Shown in pieces: positions 8,762-18,578 of a stretch of 64,000 bases of DNA. Numbering within the stretch: the stretch's first letter is position 1; the number at the start of each line of letters is the position of its first letter. Origin of the DNA: PALSA-505 sp036496025 (lineage in GTDB: Bacteria > Actinomycetota > Actinomycetes > Streptosporangiales > Streptosporangiaceae); NCBI GenBank assembly GCA_036496025.1, contig DASXLW010000094.1, positions 62,001 to 126,000 on the forward strand, given 5' to 3'. Position numbers and translations under genes: made by a program. A model generated the notes under the pieces. It did not search any database. It worked only from the letters and a program-made list of their open reading frames with translations, and was not told where the DNA came from.

Positions 8762-9532
8762 ATGTGCGCGACCTGCGGGTGCTCGGGGAAGGCGCGGCTT
8801 CGCCTGGTGCCATCGGGCCACGACCATGATCACGCTCCCGGCCACGCGCATCACCACGGCGGCGAGCACGACCACGGCGATGACCGGACCGTCGTGCTGC
8901 AGCAGAAGGTGCTGGCCCGCAACGACGAGCTGGCCGGGCGGAACCGGGAGTGGCTGCGCGAGCGCGGCGTAGTGGCCGTCAATCTGATGAGCTCGCCGGG
9001 CGCGGGCAAGACCACGCTGCTGGAGCGGACCGCGCGCGAGCTGGCCGGCCGGCTGGCCCTGGCGGTTATCGAGGGAGATCAGGAGACGGCCCTGGACGCC
9101 GACCGGATCAGCTCGGCCGGCTGCCAGGTGGTGCAGGTCAACACCGGCGTGGGCTGCCACCTGGACGCGGTCATGGTGGCCGACGCGCTGCACGCGCTCG
9201 ACCCTCGGCCGGGATCCGTGGTCGTCATCGAGAACGTGGGCAACCTGGTCTGCCCGGCACTGTTCGACCTGGGCGAGGCGGCCAGGATCGTGCTCGCGTC
9301 GGTAACCGAGGGCGCGGACAAGCCGGCCAAGTACCCGCACATGTTCAGCCGGGCCGACGTCGTGCTGGTCAGCAAGACCGACCTGCTGCCCTACGTGGAC
9401 TTCGACGTCCGGCGGCACGCGGCCGACGTCAGGCAGCTCAGCCCGGGCGCGCGCATGCTGCAGCTCTCGGCGGTCACCGGCGACGGCATGCAGGCCTGGT
9501 ACGACTGGCTGCAGCTCAGCCAGCCCGGCTGA
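8762..9532 (+). CDS. hypB: Hydrogenase nickel incorporation GTPase HypB
   Basis: HypB (256 aa) is a GTPase that provides nickel to the large subunit. The N-terminus MCATCGCSG carries the CxxCGC high-affinity nickel motif, followed by a His/Asp-rich stretch (residues ~19-42) that can store nickel. The P-loop is SSPGAGKTTLL. Further motifs are EGDQETALDADR, the metal-binding GVGCHLDA, ENVGNLVCPALFDLGE and SKTDLLP. With a zinc-less HypA partner, the two N-terminal nickel elements here may carry more of the work (inference). It is the last gene of the rightward chain. Confidence 0.97.
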   Translation: MCATCGCSGKARLRLVPSGHDHDHAPGHAHHHGGEHDHGDDRTVVLQQKVLARNDELAGRNREWLRERGVVAVNLMSSPGAGKTTLLERTARELAGRLALAVIEGDQETALDADRISSAGCQVVQVNTGVGCHLDAVMVADALHALDPRPGSVVVIENVGNLVCPALFDLGEAARIVLASVTEGADKPAKYPHMFSRADVVLVSKTDLLPYVDFDVRRHAADVRQLSPGARMLQLSAVTGDGMQAWYDWLQLSQPG

Positions 9533-9540
9533 CGCCCGCG

Positions 9541-9609
9541 ACTTTGCACACGTTCCGACCACCGAACCAGACAAAACACCCCGGATTTTGGCCGTACCGT
9601 GTGCAAAGT
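9541..9609. terminator. 12-bp perfect inverted repeat between convergent hypB and hypF
   Basis: ACTTTGCACACG (9541-9552) pairs exactly with CGTGTGCAAAGT (9598-9609) around a 45-base, comparatively AT-rich loop. It lies in the 85-base gap between the stops of hypB and hypF. The position suits a bidirectional terminator. The long loop and lack of a U-run are not typical of intrinsic terminators, so a protein-binding or processing site is an alternative. Confidence 0.5.
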
Positions 9610-9617
9610 GGAAATGA

Positions 9618-11924
9618 TCATGCCTGGTCGGCGGCCGACGCGATCACGGCCTGGCCGAGGCTGATGCCGCCGTCGTTGCAGGGGACACGGGAGTGCACCA
9701 GCACGCGGAAACCGCGCGACTTCAGCCGGGAAACGGCGCCGTTCAGTAGCAGCAGGTTCTGGAACACGCCGCCGGACAGTGCCACCGTGTCCAGCCCCGA
9801 CCGTTCGCGCAGCAGCGTGCAGCCTTCCTCGATGAGCGCGATGACCCCGCCGTGGAACCGGGCGGCGATGACCTCGCGGGCTACGCCGGCCCGCAGGTCG
9901 GCCACGATCGCCGCGATCAGGTCGGCGCCGTGGACCGCGAACGTCTCGCCCGGCTCGACCCGCGCCCGGTAGGCCCCTCGCTCGTGAACGTCCGCGAGCT
10001 GCTCGAGCTCGATCGCGGCCTGGCCCTCGTAGTGCACCGTGTCCCGCACCCCCAGCAGCGCGGCGGCCGCGTCGAACAGCCGTCCCGCGCTGGAGGTAAG
10101 CGGCGCGTTCACACCGCGCCCCGCCGTCGCTGCGCGGGCCATCGAGACCACCGCGGCCCAGTACCGCTCGTTGCGCCGCGTCACACCCAGGCCCGCGCCG
10201 CCGTCAGCCGCGCCGGCCCCCCAACCCGCGGCGTCGAGGTAGGCGGCGGCCATCCGCCACGGCTGCCTGATCGCGGCCGTCCCCCCCGGCATCGGCACCG
10301 GAGCCAGATGACCCCCGCGGGCAAAGCCCGCCAGGCCGGCCACGAGGAATTCGCCGCCCCAGATCGTGCCGTCGGTGCCGAAGCCGGTCCCGTCGAAGGC
10401 CACCCCGATGACCGGGCCGTCTTCGCCGTTGTCGGCCAGGCAGGACGCGATGTGCGCGTGGTGGTGCTGGACGCCGACCAGATCCAGGCCGGCTTCATCG
10501 GCCAGATCCACCGCGTACTTGGTGGACAGGTACTCGGGGTGCAGGTCGTGCGCGACCAGCTGCGGCTCGATGTCGAACAGCCGCCGGAAATGCTCGATGC
10601 CCTCGGTGAAAGACCGCAGCGTCTCGGCGTTCTCCAGGTCCCCGATGTGCTGCGACACGAACGCGTGGTGCTCTTTGGCCAGGCAGAACGTGCTCTTCAG
10701 CTCGGCCCCGCAGGCCAGCACCGGGCGGCGGAAGCCCGGCCGCACCGCCACCGGCTCCGGCGCGTAGCCGCGGGAGCGGCGCAGCAGCATCTCCCGCCCC
10801 GCCACCGCCAGCGCCACCGAGTCGTCGGCCCTGCTGTGGATGGCCCGGTCGTGACCGAGGAACGCGTCCGCGATCGCGGCCAGCCGGGCCAGCGCGTCGT
10901 CGTCTCGGTAGGCGATCGGCTCGTCGGACACGTTCCCGCTGGTCAGCACGATGGGGCGACCCACCGCCGCGAGGAGCAGGTGGTGCAGCGGGGTGTACGG
11001 GAGCATGATCCCCAGCTGCCGGTTGCGCGGCGCCACCGAGGCCGCGACGCCGGTGCCCATTCGCCGCCTCATGAGCACGATCGGGCGCCGCGGGCTGGCC
11101 AGCAGCGCGGCCGACGCCTCGTCCACCTCGCACAGCCGCCGCGCGGTGGCCAGGTCGGCCACCATGATCGCGAACGGCTTGTCCTCGCGGTGCTTGCGGC
11201 CGCGCAGCGCCGCGGCGGCCTGTTCGGCGGCCGCGTCCACCGCCAGGTGCCACCCGCCGAGCCCCTTCAGCGCCAGTACCCGCCCCTGCCCGATCAGCTC
11301 GACCGCGCCGGCCAGCGGCTCACCGGGCCGGACGGCACCGTCCGCCCCGGCCAGCCACAATCCCGGACCGCAGGCCGGGCAGCATGTGGGCTGGGCGTGG
11401 AACCTGCGGTCGGCCGGATCGTGGTACTCGGCCGCGCACGGTGGGCACATGGTGAAGCCGGCCATCGTGGTCAGCGGCCGGTCGTACGGGACGTCGCGCA
11501 CGATCGTGAACCTGGGCCCGCAGTTGGTGCAGTTGATGAACGGGTAACCGAACCGCCGGTCCGCCGGGTCGGCCAGCTCGGCCAGGCAGTCCGCGCAGGT
11601 CGCGGTGTCGGCCGGCACGAGCGCGCGCCGCGCCCCGCCGGGCTGGCTGGGCGCGATGGCGAACGAATCGGAACCGTTCGGCTGAATATCCCTGGTGGTT
11701 ATCCGTTCGATCCTCGCCAGCGGCGGTGCCTCGTTCTCCAGAGCGAGAATGAATTTCCGAACGGCGCCGGGTGAACCCTCGACCTCGGCGAACACGCCAT
11801 TCACGTCATTGCCCACTACTCCGCCGAGCCCGAGCCGGCTCGCCAGTGAAAAGACGAACGGCCGGAAGCCGACGCCCTGGACGGTGCCCTCGACCCGGAT
11901 CGCCGTCCGGACGCGCTGGCTCAC
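9618..11924 (-). CDS. hypF: Carbamoyltransferase HypF
   Basis: HypF (768 aa) makes the carbamoyl-AMP-derived group passed to HypE for cyanide synthesis. Domains run in the usual order. First is an acylphosphatase domain (RVEGTVQGVGFRPFVF). Then come two zinc-finger pairs (CADC..CTNCG and CPPC..CCPACG), a YrdC-like domain (ALKGLGGWHLAVDA, NRQLGIMLPYTPLHHLLL), and a Kae1-like carbamoyltransferase domain with HHHAHIASCLA and FDGTGFGTDGTIWGGEF. The GTG at 11924 is chosen because it begins the conserved domain; upstream frame has no coding character. It starts 14 bases after upp, so it appears to be transcribed with a pyrimidine-salvage gene, away from the other hyp genes. Confidence 0.96.
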   Translation of the reverse strand: MSQRVRTAIRVEGTVQGVGFRPFVFSLASRLGLGGVVGNDVNGVFAEVEGSPGAVRKFILALENEAPPLARIERITTRDIQPNGSDSFAIAPSQPGGARRALVPADTATCADCLAELADPADRRFGYPFINCTNCGPRFTIVRDVPYDRPLTTMAGFTMCPPCAAEYHDPADRRFHAQPTCCPACGPGLWLAGADGAVRPGEPLAGAVELIGQGRVLALKGLGGWHLAVDAAAEQAAAALRGRKHREDKPFAIMVADLATARRLCEVDEASAALLASPRRPIVLMRRRMGTGVAASVAPRNRQLGIMLPYTPLHHLLLAAVGRPIVLTSGNVSDEPIAYRDDDALARLAAIADAFLGHDRAIHSRADDSVALAVAGREMLLRRSRGYAPEPVAVRPGFRRPVLACGAELKSTFCLAKEHHAFVSQHIGDLENAETLRSFTEGIEHFRRLFDIEPQLVAHDLHPEYLSTKYAVDLADEAGLDLVGVQHHHAHIASCLADNGEDGPVIGVAFDGTGFGTDGTIWGGEFLVAGLAGFARGGHLAPVPMPGGTAAIRQPWRMAAAYLDAAGWGAGAADGGAGLGVTRRNERYWAAVVSMARAATAGRGVNAPLTSSAGRLFDAAAALLGVRDTVHYEGQAAIELEQLADVHERGAYRARVEPGETFAVHGADLIAAIVADLRAGVAREVIAARFHGGVIALIEEGCTLLRERSGLDTVALSGGVFQNLLLLNGAVSRLKSRGFRVLVHSRVPCNDGGISLGQAVIASAADQA

Positions 11925-11938
11925 GGTCTTAGTGTTAC

Positions 11939-12580
11939 TCAGATCTTCCCGAAGAGCCGGTCGCCGGCGTCGCCGAGCCCCGGCACGATGTAGCCGCGGT
12001 CGTTCAGCCGCTCGTCCACCGTGGCCGTGACCACCCGGACCGGAACGTCGCCGCCGTCCGGGTACGCGGCCCCGACCCGGTCGATCCCCTCGGGCGCGGC
12101 CAGCAGGCACACCGCGGTCACGGTGGCCGCGCCGCGCTCGGCCAGCATGCCGATCACGGTCTCCAGCGTCCCGCCGGTGGCCAGCATCGGGTCCAGGACG
12201 AACGTGTCGCGGCCGGTCAGGTCGGACGGCAGCCGGTCCGCGTAGGCCGACGCGATCAGCGACTCCTCGTCCCGGACCAGGCCGACGAAGCCGACGTCGG
12301 CCATCGGCAGCAGCCGGGCCATCCCGTCCAGCATGCCGATTCCGGCCCGCAGCACCGGCACCACCAGCGGGACCGGCCGGGCCAGCTTGACGCCGCGGGC
12401 CGGGGCGACCGGAGTCTGCACCGACACAGGCTGCACCCGCATCTCGCGGGTGGCCTCGTAGGCGAGCAGGGTGACCAGCTCGTCAGCAAGCCTGCGGAAC
12501 GTCGGGGCTTCCGTACCGGAATCGCGCAGCGTGGTGAGCTTGTGCGCCACCAGCGGGTGGTCCACCACCAGGGTTTGCAT
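11939..12580 (-). CDS. upp: Uracil phosphoribosyltransferase
   Basis: Upp (213 aa) converts uracil and PRPP to UMP in pyrimidine salvage. It begins MQTLVVDHPLVAHKLTTLRD, typical of the family. It has the RPVPLVVPVLRAGIGMLDGM segment, the PRPP loop LDPMLATGGT and the uracil-binding tail region YIVPGLGDAGDRLFG. The ATG at 12580 replaces a longer frame start, which lacks family residues. No clear ribosome site is seen; leaderless initiation is possible. hypF follows at 14 bases in the same direction, and dxs is divergent. Confidence 0.96.
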   Translation of the reverse strand: MQTLVVDHPLVAHKLTTLRDSGTEAPTFRRLADELVTLLAYEATREMRVQPVSVQTPVAPARGVKLARPVPLVVPVLRAGIGMLDGMARLLPMADVGFVGLVRDEESLIASAYADRLPSDLTGRDTFVLDPMLATGGTLETVIGMLAERGAATVTAVCLLAAPEGIDRVGAAYPDGGDVPVRVVTATVDERLNDRGYIVPGLGDAGDRLFGKI

Positions 12581-12611
12581 GCCGCTAGTGTGACAGGTTG
12601 GGCGTGCCACA

Positions 12612-12648
12612 GCGCCAGGCCGAAATAGACTTCGGGGAAACCTGGCGC
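12612..12648 (+). promoter_or_regulatory. Nested inverted-repeat (hairpin) upstream of dxs
   Basis: Outer arms GCGCCAGG (12612-12619) and CCTGGCGC (12641-12648) enclose inner arms CCGAA (12620-12624) and TTCGG (12631-12635). The apical loop is ATAGAC and a GGAAA bulge lies on the 3' side. The element ends 26 bases before the dxs start and just upstream of its AAGGGAG ribosome site. It could be a leader RNA structure, or an operator if transcription starts within it. I do not recognise a known riboswitch. Confidence 0.5.
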
Positions 12649-12674
12649 GCGCCGTCGTTCAAGGGAGCAGGCAG

Positions 12675-14575
12675 TTGACCCTTCTGGAGTCGATCAATGG
12701 TCCCCAGGACCTGAAGAAGCTCACCGGTGAGCAGCTTCCGTTGCTGGCCGCGGAGATCCGGGACGTCCTCATCGACGTGGTGTCGAGGACCAGCGGTCAC
12801 CTCGGGCCCAACCTCGGCGTGGTGGAGCTCACCATCGCGCTGCACCGGGTGTTCGACTCGCCGATGGACCGGATCATCTTCGACACCGGCCACCAGGCGT
12901 ACGTGCACAAGCTGCTGACCGGGCGGCAGGCGCAGTTCGGCACGCTGCGCCAGCGCGGCGGCGTCTCGGGCTACCCGAGCCAGGCCGAGTCCGAGCACGA
13001 CATCGTGGAGAACTCGCACGCCTCTACCAGCCTGAGCTACGCCGACGGGCTGGCCAAGGCCTACAAGCTGCGGGGCGAGACCGACCGCACCGTGATCGCC
13101 GTGATCGGCGACGGCGCGCTGACCGGCGGGATGGCCTGGGAGGCGCTGAACAATATCTCGGTGGCGCGCGACAGCAGGCTGGTCATCGTGGTCAACGACA
13201 ATGGCCGCTCCTACCAGCCGACGATCGGCGGCCTGGCCGATCACCTGGCCTCGGTGCGGGTGTCGCAGCGGTACGAGAACGTGCTCGACTACATCAAGAC
13301 CACCCTGCCGCGCGCCCCGATCCTCGGGCCGCCGCTGTACGACACGCTGCACGGGATAAAGAAGGGCATCAAGGACGTGCTGCAGCCGCAGGTGCTGTTC
13401 GAGGACCTCGGGCTGAAGTACGTCGGGCCGATCGACGGCCACAACGAGGAGATGGTGGAGCACGCGCTGCGCCGGGCGGCCGGCTTCGGCGCGCCGGTGC
13501 TCGTGCACGTGATCACCAAGAAGGGGTACGGCTACCCGCTGGCCGAGCAGGACGAGAAGGACTGCCTGCACCAGGTCCCGGGGGCTGCGCCGCCCGGGCA
13601 CGCGGCTGGCGCGCCCCAGCGGTCCTGGTCGGAGGTGTTCGGCGACGAGCTCGTGGCGATCGGCGCGCGCCGGCCCGACGTGGTCGCGCTGACCGCGGCG
13701 ATGCTCCACCCCACGGGGCTCGGGCCGTTCGCGTGCGCGTTCCCGGACCGGGTGTTCGACGTCGGCATCGCCGAGCAGCAGGCGATGACCTGCGCCGCGG
13801 GCCTGGCCATGGGCGGGCTGCACCCGGTGGTGGCGATCTACTCGACGTTCCTCAATCGCGCCTTCGACCAGGCGTTGATGGACGTCGCGCTGCACCGGCT
13901 CCCGGTCACGATCGCGCTCGACCGCGCGGGGGTGACCGGCCCGGACGGCGCCAGCCACAACGGCATGTGGGACGGCTCGATCCTGCAGCTGATACCGGGG
14001 ATGAGGATCGCCGCGCCGCGGGACGCGATCCGGCTGGCCGAACTGCTCAACGAGGCGATGGTCATCACCGACGGGCCGACCGCGATCCGCTACCCCAAGG
14101 GCACCGTCGGCGGGGAGCTGGAAGCCGTGCGCCGCCTGGGCTCGATGGACGTGCTGCACGAGCCGGGCGACGCGGCCGCGGACGTGCTGCTGGTCGGGGC
14201 CGGCCCGATGGCGGTGACCTGTGCCCAGGCCGCGCAGCGGCTCGCCGACCAGGGCATCGGCGTCACGGTGCTGGACCCGCGCTGGCTCAAGCCGCTGGAC
14301 GAGGCGCTGACCGGGGCGGCCGCCCAGCACCGCCTGGTCGTCGTGGTCGAGGACAACGGGCGGTCCGGCGGGTTCGGTGACGCGGTGTGCCGGCTGCTGC
14401 GCGATCACGACGTGGACACCCCGGCGAGGACGTTCGGCCTGCCGCAGGAGTTCCTGGCCCACGGCTCGCGCAACGAGGTGCTGGCCGAGGCCGGTCTCAC
14501 CGCGCAGCACCTGGCTCGGCAGATCACCGAGGCGGTGGCCAGCCGCACCCCCGACCTGGTGCGTGACCCGCAGGC

Positions 14576-14579
<4 letters not shown>
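12675..14579 (+). CDS. dxs: 1-deoxy-D-xylulose-5-phosphate synthase
   Basis: Dxs (634 aa) condenses pyruvate and glyceraldehyde 3-phosphate, the first step of the MEP isoprenoid pathway. It has RTSGHLGPNLGVVELTIAL, FDTGHQAYVHKLLTGR, the thiamine diphosphate motif GDGALTGGMAWEALNN, and the transketolase centre VGIAEQQAMTCAAGLA. The TTG start is unusual but is supported by the AAGGGAG ribosome site 8 bases upstream and by the conserved N-terminus TLLESINGPQDLKKL. ATGA couples it to the next gene. Confidence 0.97.
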
Positions 14580-16011
<1,432 letters not shown>

Positions 16012-16012
<1 letters not shown>

Positions 16013-16197
16013 TGATCATGGAACTCAGCAGGCAGAGCGTGGTGGACCTGCTGCGCCGGATGGGTTATGAGCCGGCGGCCGAGGCCGCGGCGCGAGAGCT
16101 GCCCGATCCGGTGGATAGCGAGGATGCGGCGAAGTTCGGCGAGCAGCACGGCATTTTCCGCGACGACCTGATCAGCGCCATGGGCGGCAGCCCGTGA
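16012..16197 (+). CDS. Small conserved-type protein of unknown function
   Basis: A 61-aa acidic protein. The ATG at 16012 overlaps the fprA stop (TGATG); GTG 16009 and ATG 16018 are alternatives. The sequence MELSRQSVVDLLRRMGYEPAAEAAARELPDPV..EDAAKFGEQHGI reads like a short helical pair. Similar small proteins with an LLR.GY..A...ELPDPVD pattern are common in actinobacteria. No function is known to me. Its tight coupling to fprA suggests a real gene. Confidence 0.7.
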
Positions 16198-16201
16198 CCC
16201 G

Positions 16202-17638
16202 CTAGCGAGCCGGCTCAGCCGCCTTAACCAGCAGCTCAAGCTCGTCGACCACGTACCCGGCGAGGGCATCGATGTCGGGGACGAGCTCACGGCAGCCGAC
16301 CAGCCCGAAATGCAGCTGGCCGAGGTAGCCGACCACGGTGATGTTCAGGCCCAGCCCGTCGGTGAGCACCGACACCGGGTAGTGCGCCAGCAGCTTCGCC
16401 CCACCCAGGTAGACGGGAATGTTCGGGCCGGGGACGTTGGAAATGACGAGGTTGAAGGGCGGCAATCGTTGCAGCACGCCGGTGGCGAACACCACCCGGG
16501 CCGCGCGGGCGGCCAGGGCGGGCGGGGCGAAATCGGTGATCTGATCCACCAGGCCCTGCGGGATCGCCGCCTGCTGGGCCTTCGCGATCGCGGTCGCGGC
16601 GTGCGCGATCCGCAGCCGCGCTGCGGCGTCGGCGGCGTGCGTGGGCAGCGTGGCCAGCATGGCCGAGACCTTGTTGCCCATCGCGCCCTCGCTGCCCGGA
16701 TCCCGCACCGAGACCGGGATCATCGCCACCAGCGGCAGCTCGGGCAGCGCAGCGTGGTCGGTGAGCCAGCGCCGCAGCGCGCCCGCGCACATCGCCAGCA
16801 CCACGTCGTTGACCGAGAACCCGAAGGCGTTCTTGACCGCCTTGACCTCGTCGAGCGGCACGCTGCGGAACGCGACCCGCCGGTGCGGCGTGATCGGCTG
16901 GTTGAACGGCGTGCCGGGGGCGCGCCCGGCCGCGGTGTGGATCACCCCGCCGTCGCCGCGGTCCAGCCCGAGCAGGCCGCCGACCACCGGGCTCAGCGCC
17001 GGGGCCAGGGCCGGCAGCACGCGCACGACTCCGCCCGTGAGGCGCACCGTCTGCACCGGCCGCCAGGCCAGCCGCGCGGCGGCGAGCACCGACAGCACCG
17101 CGCGGTTCGGCGCCGCGGCCGGGCGGAACGGCGCGCTGGCCGGGATCTCGCGTCCGTCCGGGCTGAGGTCCAGCAGCACGGTCAGCAACTCCGCGCCGGA
17201 CACGCCGTCGATCGCGGCGTGGTGAATCTTGGTGTAGACGGCGATCCGGCGCCGGGCCAGCCCGGTGATCAGGTAGATCTCCCACAGCGGCCGGGTCTTG
17301 TCCAGCGGCCGGGCGTGCAGCCGGGCGACCTGCTCGGTGAGCTGGGCCTCTGACCCGGGCCGGGGCAGCGCGAGCTCCCTGATGTGGTACTCGATGTCGA
17401 AGTCGGGATCGTCGACCCAGTAGGGCTGGTCCAGGTCGAACGGCACGTGCAACAGCTTGCGCCGCAGGACCGGCGGGGCCAGCGGCAGCCGTTCGGCCAC
17501 CAGCCCGGTGAGCCGCGCCAGGGTCAGCGGCTCGCGGGCTCCGCGCGGATCCAGCACGGAAACCCCGCCGACGTGCCCGGTGGAGTGGGCCGTCTCGAGC
17601 GTGAGGAAGAAGGCGTCCAGCCCGGTGAGCTGCTGCAT
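16202..17638 (-). CDS. Wax ester synthase/diacylglycerol acyltransferase (WS/DGAT)
   Basis: A 478-aa enzyme that transfers acyl groups from acyl-CoA to diacylglycerol or fatty alcohols, forming storage lipids. The N-terminus MQQLTGLDAFFLTLETA and the catalytic HHxxxDG motif (HHAAIDG, residues 139-145) are typical, as are PLWEIYLITGL and the late NLVISNVPGPNIPVYLGGAKL motif. It lies one base after the alpha/beta hydrolase gene on the same strand, suggesting a lipid-handling operon. It is convergent with the small gene at 16012, with a 4-base gap. Confidence 0.95.
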   Translation of the reverse strand: MQQLTGLDAFFLTLETAHSTGHVGGVSVLDPRGAREPLTLARLTGLVAERLPLAPPVLRRKLLHVPFDLDQPYWVDDPDFDIEYHIRELALPRPGSEAQLTEQVARLHARPLDKTRPLWEIYLITGLARRRIAVYTKIHHAAIDGVSGAELLTVLLDLSPDGREIPASAPFRPAAAPNRAVLSVLAAARLAWRPVQTVRLTGGVVRVLPALAPALSPVVGGLLGLDRGDGGVIHTAAGRAPGTPFNQPITPHRRVAFRSVPLDEVKAVKNAFGFSVNDVVLAMCAGALRRWLTDHAALPELPLVAMIPVSVRDPGSEGAMGNKVSAMLATLPTHAADAAARLRIAHAATAIAKAQQAAIPQGLVDQITDFAPPALAARAARVVFATGVLQRLPPFNLVISNVPGPNIPVYLGGAKLLAHYPVSVLTDGLGLNITVVGYLGQLHFGLVGCRELVPDIDALAGYVVDELELLVKAAEPAR

Positions 17639-17639
17639 G

Positions 17640-18440
17640 CTACCGGGGACCGGGGTAGAGCGGGCGCAGCCAGGCCGGCGGGCGGAACCGGCCCGGCTGA
17701 CCGGCCGGGGCCGCGAGCCGGTCGGCGATCAGCCACAACGTCGCCGGGTCGACCCCGAAGCCCAGGTGACTGCAGCGCACCGCGACGTTCTGGTGCAGCG
17801 CCGTTTCCGGCTCGACGCAGTTCTGCCAGCACACGATGCCGTCGTGCCGCGAGTACACGGCCGTGGACGGGACGCCGATGGGCCGGGCCACCTGTTCACG
17901 AGTGGGCAGCCCGGCCGCGTGCAGGCGGCTGCGGCGGTAATAGGTGCCGTCGGCGCGGCTGCGCCGCAGGTCGGTCACCGCGAACGGGCTGCCCAGGGTG
18001 ATCACGTGCCGGACCAGGTGCGGGTGGTCACGGGCCAGTTCCCGGGCGTAGATCCCGCCCAGGCTCCAGCCCACCAGCGAGACCGGCCCGCCTGCCCGGG
18101 CCGCGAGGATCGCGAGCGCCAGCGGCAGCCCGTCCCACACGGCCTCGGTCGGGCCCTGGTTGCGGCCGAGTTCCCAGCCGTGCACGTCATAACCGAGCCA
18201 GCACAGGAACCGCCGCAGCGGCGCCGTGCTGAAGTCCGAGGCCAGCAGCCCGGGCAGCACGAGCACGGCGTGACCGTCGCCGCGCCGTGCCCTCGCCAGC
18301 CAGGGCGCCGCTAACGGCAGCGCCGCCAGGTCGGCCAGTCCCCGGGCGGGCTCGGTCAGGAAGAGCAGTAGCGCCGGGCCCACGCCCGGCCCGCCAGCCG
18401 CCCTGCGTCCGGCTCCCGCCGGCTCCCTGACCAGGTACAT
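17640..18440 (-). CDS. Alpha/beta-fold hydrolase, lipase-like
   Basis: A 266-aa hydrolase with the nucleophile elbow GWSLGG and an upstream GHAVLVLPGLLASDFSTAPLRRFL oxyanion region. Candidate acid and His residues are in SRHDGIVCW and VRCSHLGFG. An N-terminal Ala/Gly-rich region of about 50 residues has no clear signal peptide. It is co-transcribed with the WS/DGAT gene, so lipid ester or acyl-substrate hydrolysis is plausible. A well-formed promoter precedes it (18518-18546). Confidence 0.83.
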   Translation of the reverse strand: MYLVREPAGAGRRAAGGPGVGPALLLFLTEPARGLADLAALPLAAPWLARARRGDGHAVLVLPGLLASDFSTAPLRRFLCWLGYDVHGWELGRNQGPTEAVWDGLPLALAILAARAGGPVSLVGWSLGGIYARELARDHPHLVRHVITLGSPFAVTDLRRSRADGTYYRRSRLHAAGLPTREQVARPIGVPSTAVYSRHDGIVCWQNCVEPETALHQNVAVRCSHLGFGVDPATLWLIADRLAAPAGQPGRFRPPAWLRPLYPGPR

Positions 18441-18517
18441 CGCCGCCTACTTCCGCCTCGCGGACGACAGGACCAGGCACGAGGGTGATACATCCGCGTG
18501 TTACCTGTCTCACATTC

Positions 18518-18546
18518 ATGATAGAAACGCCCGATCCGCCCCGCAA
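18518..18546 (-). promoter_or_regulatory. Predicted promoter for the lipase-like/WS-DGAT pair
   Basis: Read on the minus strand: TTGCGG at 18546-18541, a 17-base spacer, then TATCAT at 18523-18518. This is close to the housekeeping consensus and about 78 bases upstream of the hydrolase ATG. The divergent PLP-enzyme gene starts at 18579. Confidence 0.5.
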
Positions 18547-18578
18547 TCTCCTTGCCCGGCCGTCGTACGCTGCGTGGA

